From: Poronia punctata
Lineage: Eukaryota; Ascomycota; Sordariomycetes; Xylariales; Xylariaceae
Assembly: GCA_022579005.1 (NCBI GenBank)
Contig: MU401617.1
Coordinates: 23,845 to 87,844 of the forward strand
Direction: 5' to 3'
Length of the DNA stretch: 64,000 nt
The notes beneath the pieces are model-generated. The model searched no databases, was not told the origin of the DNA, and worked only from the letters and a program-made list of their open reading frames with translations. The translations under genes and the position numbers were made by a program. Shown here piece by piece: positions 59,931-64,000 of this stretch. The number at the start of each line of letters is the position of its first letter. Positions within the stretch are counted from its first letter, which is position 1.

Positions 59931-62900
59931 AAATTTTCTAATACTTAAAGTTGTACTGCAATAAAAATTGAAAATTTCTAAAGATTACTCTAACTTTATA
60001 CTAAAAAAGGTTTAGCTAGAGTAAACGCATTAACTAGGTTTTAAAGGCTTTATATTAATTATAGCTTTATAAAAGTATTTTAAAAAGCATAACTTAGTAT
60101 ATTATATATATAATAAATAGCTAGGTATTTAAGTTTAAAAAGCAACGCAAAAATAATAGCTATATATATAAAAATAAAAATTAAGCTAGCTTTTTTTAGT
60201 TTTATAGCTATTTTATAATATAAAGCGTAATTAGCATATATGCTAATTATGTTATAATCTTTTTTAGCTAAAAAGGTTGCTATTTTTAATATTTTAAAGC
60301 TAAAATAAATTAATATATTATAAAAACTTTTTTTTTTAGTAAAATTAATATAATGCTTTATTATTTTATTATTTAATAAGCTTTTTATAGCTATTTAAAG
60401 CTATTAAAAGTTTTATTTATTAAAATTGCTTATTATTAGCTTTAATAATAGTTTATTTTAGCTACTAAAACTTTACTTTAGCTATTATAGCATTAAAAGC
60501 TGTTATATTTATATAGTACTATACTTAACTTTTTTATTTATAAAAATAAATAAGCTAAAAGCAAGTTATATATTAAAAAAAAGTTTTATTAATTTTATAA
60601 TATAAAGTAGTAGCTAAATTTAAACTTATATTAGTAGCAAATTGCTTTAGTATATTTTATTAATATTGCTATAATATAACATTTTTAATAGTAAATTTAA
60701 ATATATACTTTTTTACTTTTATAAAAAAGCTATAAAGCTTATAATAAATTAAATACTATTATACTTTTTTTTAAAGCTTTTTAGCTAGTAAAACTTTTAA
60801 ACTTTAATTATAATTGCTATTAATAAAAAGCTTTTTGCTTAATAAGCATACTATTAATACTTTAAATAAAATATTTATTATTTTAGTATTTTTTTATAAA
60901 AAAGTAATTAAAACTATACTAGCTAAAAATCATAATAAAGCTTTTAAAGTATTTTATATATTTAGTTTAGTAAACCTAGTTATAGTTATTATAAAAGTTT
61001 AAAATTATAAAGCTTTTTATTAATTTAGCTTTGCTAATATAGTTTTTTATTTAATAAAATAAATTTTAGCTATATTTTTAAATGCTATTAATAAAGTAGC
61101 TATATTTTAAAGTTAATAATTATTATAAGTGCTAGCAGTTAAAAAAGTAAGCTAGTTTAAAACTTTAAATAAGTAAACTATATAAATAATGCTAAGCATT
61201 TTATATTTTTAACTTTTATACTATATTAATAAAAGTACTATTATAATATGTTTTAAAATAAGCAATATATAAAAAATAGTTAAATATACTTAATATAGTT
61301 TTTTTTTAATACGCTTAATACTTTATTTAAATATATTTAAACTATTAATAATAAACGTTACTTTTTAATTATAGTTAATTATTATAATATACTAATAAAG
61401 CTTTTTATAATACTTTAAAATAAAATAAGCTAGTATTTATTTATAAATACTAGCTTTTTATTATAAATTATAAATAACTTTGTTTTAAATTTAAGTTTTT
61501 ATAAAATAAACTTTTTATATAAGTTTAATAGCTATAATAAAGTACTTAAAATAAAAGTTAAAATAATAGCTTTTTATAAAATATTTTATAATAACTGCTA
61601 CTTTTTTATTAATAAGCTACTTTTAATAGCAAATTTTAAGCGCTATATTAATTAAATACTTTAGCTTATATTAGTACTATATTATATTGTTATTTTTATT
61701 ATATAAGTTTATAAAGCTATAAAAGCTATTAATATTTAGTTTTATAAAGTATAAAATATTAATATTAAAATTAAAAATTTACTTTATTTATAAAAAAGCA
61801 AGTACGCTTTTATATAGCTATATAATATATATTTTAGTAAGTAGTCTTTTAAAATTTAAATCTTAAGCTAATTTAGTAAAAGTATTAAAAATTATTAAGT
61901 TAAATATAAATAATATAGTTAATAAAGTTAGCAAAGCTTATTAAAGTATAGCTAATATAAGCACTAAGCTTTTTTATTTTAATATAACTTTATATTTAGT
62001 TGCTAACTATATAACTAATAAAATAAATATTAATAAGTTTACTTTAAAAGCTTAATTAAGTATTAAGTTAATTATATTATTTAAAGCTTTAATAAAAGTA
62101 ATTAAAGCTATAAAGCAAAAGTATTTATATAACTAACTATTATTTTAATTATAAAAAAAAAAAAACTAAAATGTTTAAAAGCTTTATATGTTTTTAATAG
62201 CTAAATATTTACTAAAAGCTTTATTACTTATATATATTTAAAAATAAAAGCTTAGCTTATTAAATTAAATATATAAGCTTTTTGCTAGTAAAGCTTAATT
62301 ATAATAAAAATTTAATAATTACTACTAATATATTTTCTTAAAATTAAAAGCTTTATATTAATTATATTTTTTTTAAATTATTGCTATAATTATTTTTTTA
62401 AGTAGCTATTAAAAAACTTAAGTAAAAAGTTTTAAAATATGCTTATAGCCTAGCTAAATATATTTTTAATTAAAATATTAAGTTAGTTTTTTAAAATTAA
62501 GCAAATACTTACTATAATTTTGCTACTTAAAAGCTATTTATAATAGTAGTATTTAACTAGTATGCTAAGCTAAAAGCTAAATATTTTTTTTTACTATATT
62601 TTTTAAAAAATAAAATCTAAGCACTTTTTATTTAAAAGCAAGCAGTTAATTTTATTATTATTAATATTTTTACTATTTAAAAATTTTTATAGTTTTATAT
62701 AGCTTAGTAATAAGTTAATATACTTAAAGTAAGCTTACTAAATATTTATAAGCATAAATAAAAGTTTTTAAAAATAAATAAAAGCTAAAAGCTTTTATAA
62801 AGCTAGCTTTTTAAGTACTAAAATTTAGTTTGCTATAGTATAAGGATAATAAATTAAATATATAAAGTAAATAATAATACTAAGCAAATTAAAAATAAAA

Positions 62901-64000
62901 AAGTAAAAATAAAAGTTTTAAAAAAAAAAAAAAGTATAGGTATAAAAATGGATTAAAAAAATAAAAGTAAGTTTATAAGCTGTTTTTTATAAGTATAGCA
63001 TATTATAAGCAAATAAAATTATAGTAAGTATTTTTTTTAAGTTTTTTTTATAATAAATTAAAGTAAAAAGACTTAATAAATTTTGCTTTATTAAGTGCTT
63101 AAAGCTATAAGTATAAATTATTATAATGCACTTATAATTTTTAAATATTTGCTTATTAAATTAAACAATTTTTATAAAGCTAGTTTATTAGTAATAACTT
63201 AAAGTTATATATTATTTATAATTTATTAAGCTAACGTAGGCTTTTGCTAAAAAAGCAGTAAAAAAAGTATTAAAAAGCTAGCTTTTTTTTTTTTTGCTTT
63301 TTTGCTTTTTTTTTAAGTTTTTAAATATTTTTTGCTACTTTTTTTTTAAGTTTTTAAATATTTTTTGCTGCTTTATTATTTTAAAATTAATACTACGCTT
63401 TACTATAAATACTTTAAAACTTAAAAAAACAAATAAAAGCAATGTTAATATAAACTATATAATTAGCAAAAACTTTAATATTAATATTGCTTATAAAAAG
63501 TAGTTATTAAGCTTAGCTAAAAAAATAAGCAAAGCTTAGCTAGTTATAAAAAAAAATAAAAAAACTATTTTTAGTTTTAAATAATAAAAAATAAAAGTAT
63601 TATATTAACTTTTTATTAATTAAGTAAGTATTAATATATAAAAAATACTTAAAGCTTTAAAAATTAAAGTTATTAGCAGTATTGCTTAAAAGTATTATAT
63701 TTGCTAGCTAGTTTACTTGTTTTTTTATATTGCTAGTAGTGCTTTAAAACGTATTATTAAGCTTATAAAAGCTTTAGCAAAAAAAAAAACTTTAACTTAA
63801 AGCCTGTTTACGTTAAAAGTAAAAATAGCAAACTATAAAGTAAATATTTTATATGTTTATTATAAAATTAATATTAATATAAAGCTTTTTTAATTTAATA
63901 AATAGGTTGCTTAAATATTATTTTTTATATACGCTATAAAAAGCGTTTTATTAAATTAAACATAAATACTTGCTTAAGTATATAGCTATTTTTTAAATAT
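59931..64000. other. AT-rich, RIP-like block without genes
   Basis: About 4.1 kb to the right edge with roughly 85-88% A+T in the lines I counted. The sequence is built from TTA/TAA/AGCTT-like words; remaining C is mostly in GCT or ACT, and CpG is rare. Stops occur constantly in all frames and the few 60-70 residue frames are Phe/Lys/Ile-only. This is the texture left by repeat-induced point mutation of transposon copies in Pezizomycotina, but no transposon protein is still legible. No telomeric repeats are present. Confidence 0.85.
63307..63371. repeat. 33-bp unit in two tandem copies inside the AT-rich block
   Basis: The core AAGTTTTTAAATATTTTTTG occurs at 63315 and again at 63348, each preceded by a T-run and followed by CT(A/G)CT. 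Confidence 0.75.

Noticed and set aside
63294..63503. Phe/Ile-rich 69-residue frame and similar AT-rich frames such as 60814-61002
   Set aside because: Composition-driven frames in A/T repeats; no protein-like signal.
59931..64000. Mitochondrial DNA or plasmid insertion
   Set aside because: AT-rich, but no recognisable mitochondrial gene, rRNA, tRNA or polymerase frame; every frame is broken by stops.

Overview
The window looks like a piece of nuclear chromosome from a filamentous ascomycete (Pezizomycotina, most likely Sordariomycetes). The support is intron-bearing genes with short GT-AG introns (mostly about 45-140 bp), a fungal set of products (a 743-residue Rqc1/TCF25, a CorA-like transporter, a family PL3 pectate lyase), and an AT-rich block with a RIP-like composition. 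A Xylariales-like fungus is only a guess. All exon models were built by hand from reading frame and splice signals.

Layout. 0-9 kb is gene-dense: NDUFAF5 (-, cut by the left edge), AP-2 alpha adaptin (+, seven exons, one of 14 nt), an unrecognised one-helix membrane protein (+) and ARPC5 (-). From 8.7 to 35.6 kb there is a 26.9-kb stretch of ordinary base composition in which I recognise no conserved protein. It is rich in GGTAGGTA-type words and in a TACTCGTA/TACGAGTA word. One sub-segment (about 23.8-26.6 kb) lacks both words and holds a TATA-box-led 33-codon ORF. From 35.6 to 59.5 kb genes are dense again: RQC1/TCF25 (+), ATX1 copper chaperone (+), CorA-like transporter (-), MFS sugar transporter (-), SCPx-type thiolase (-), two weak orphan ORFs (-), a BCS1-like AAA ATPase (+), DBP6 DEAD-box helicase (-), PIG-A/GPI3 (+) and a PL3 pectate lyase (-). 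From about 59.93 kb to the right edge the sequence changes abruptly to roughly 85-88% A+T with no credible gene.

The recognised genes are mainly housekeeping (complex I assembly, endocytosis, actin branching, ribosome quality control, copper delivery, peroxisomal thiolysis, ribosome biogenesis, GPI-anchor synthesis) and form no pathway or cluster. The accessory genes are the sugar transporter and the secreted pectate lyase, the latter only about 430 bp from the AT-rich block. I found no convincing new multi-gene system. The observations most worth checking are the 26.9-kb gene-poor interval with its repeated word, the micro-ORF island inside it, and the AT-rich boundary.
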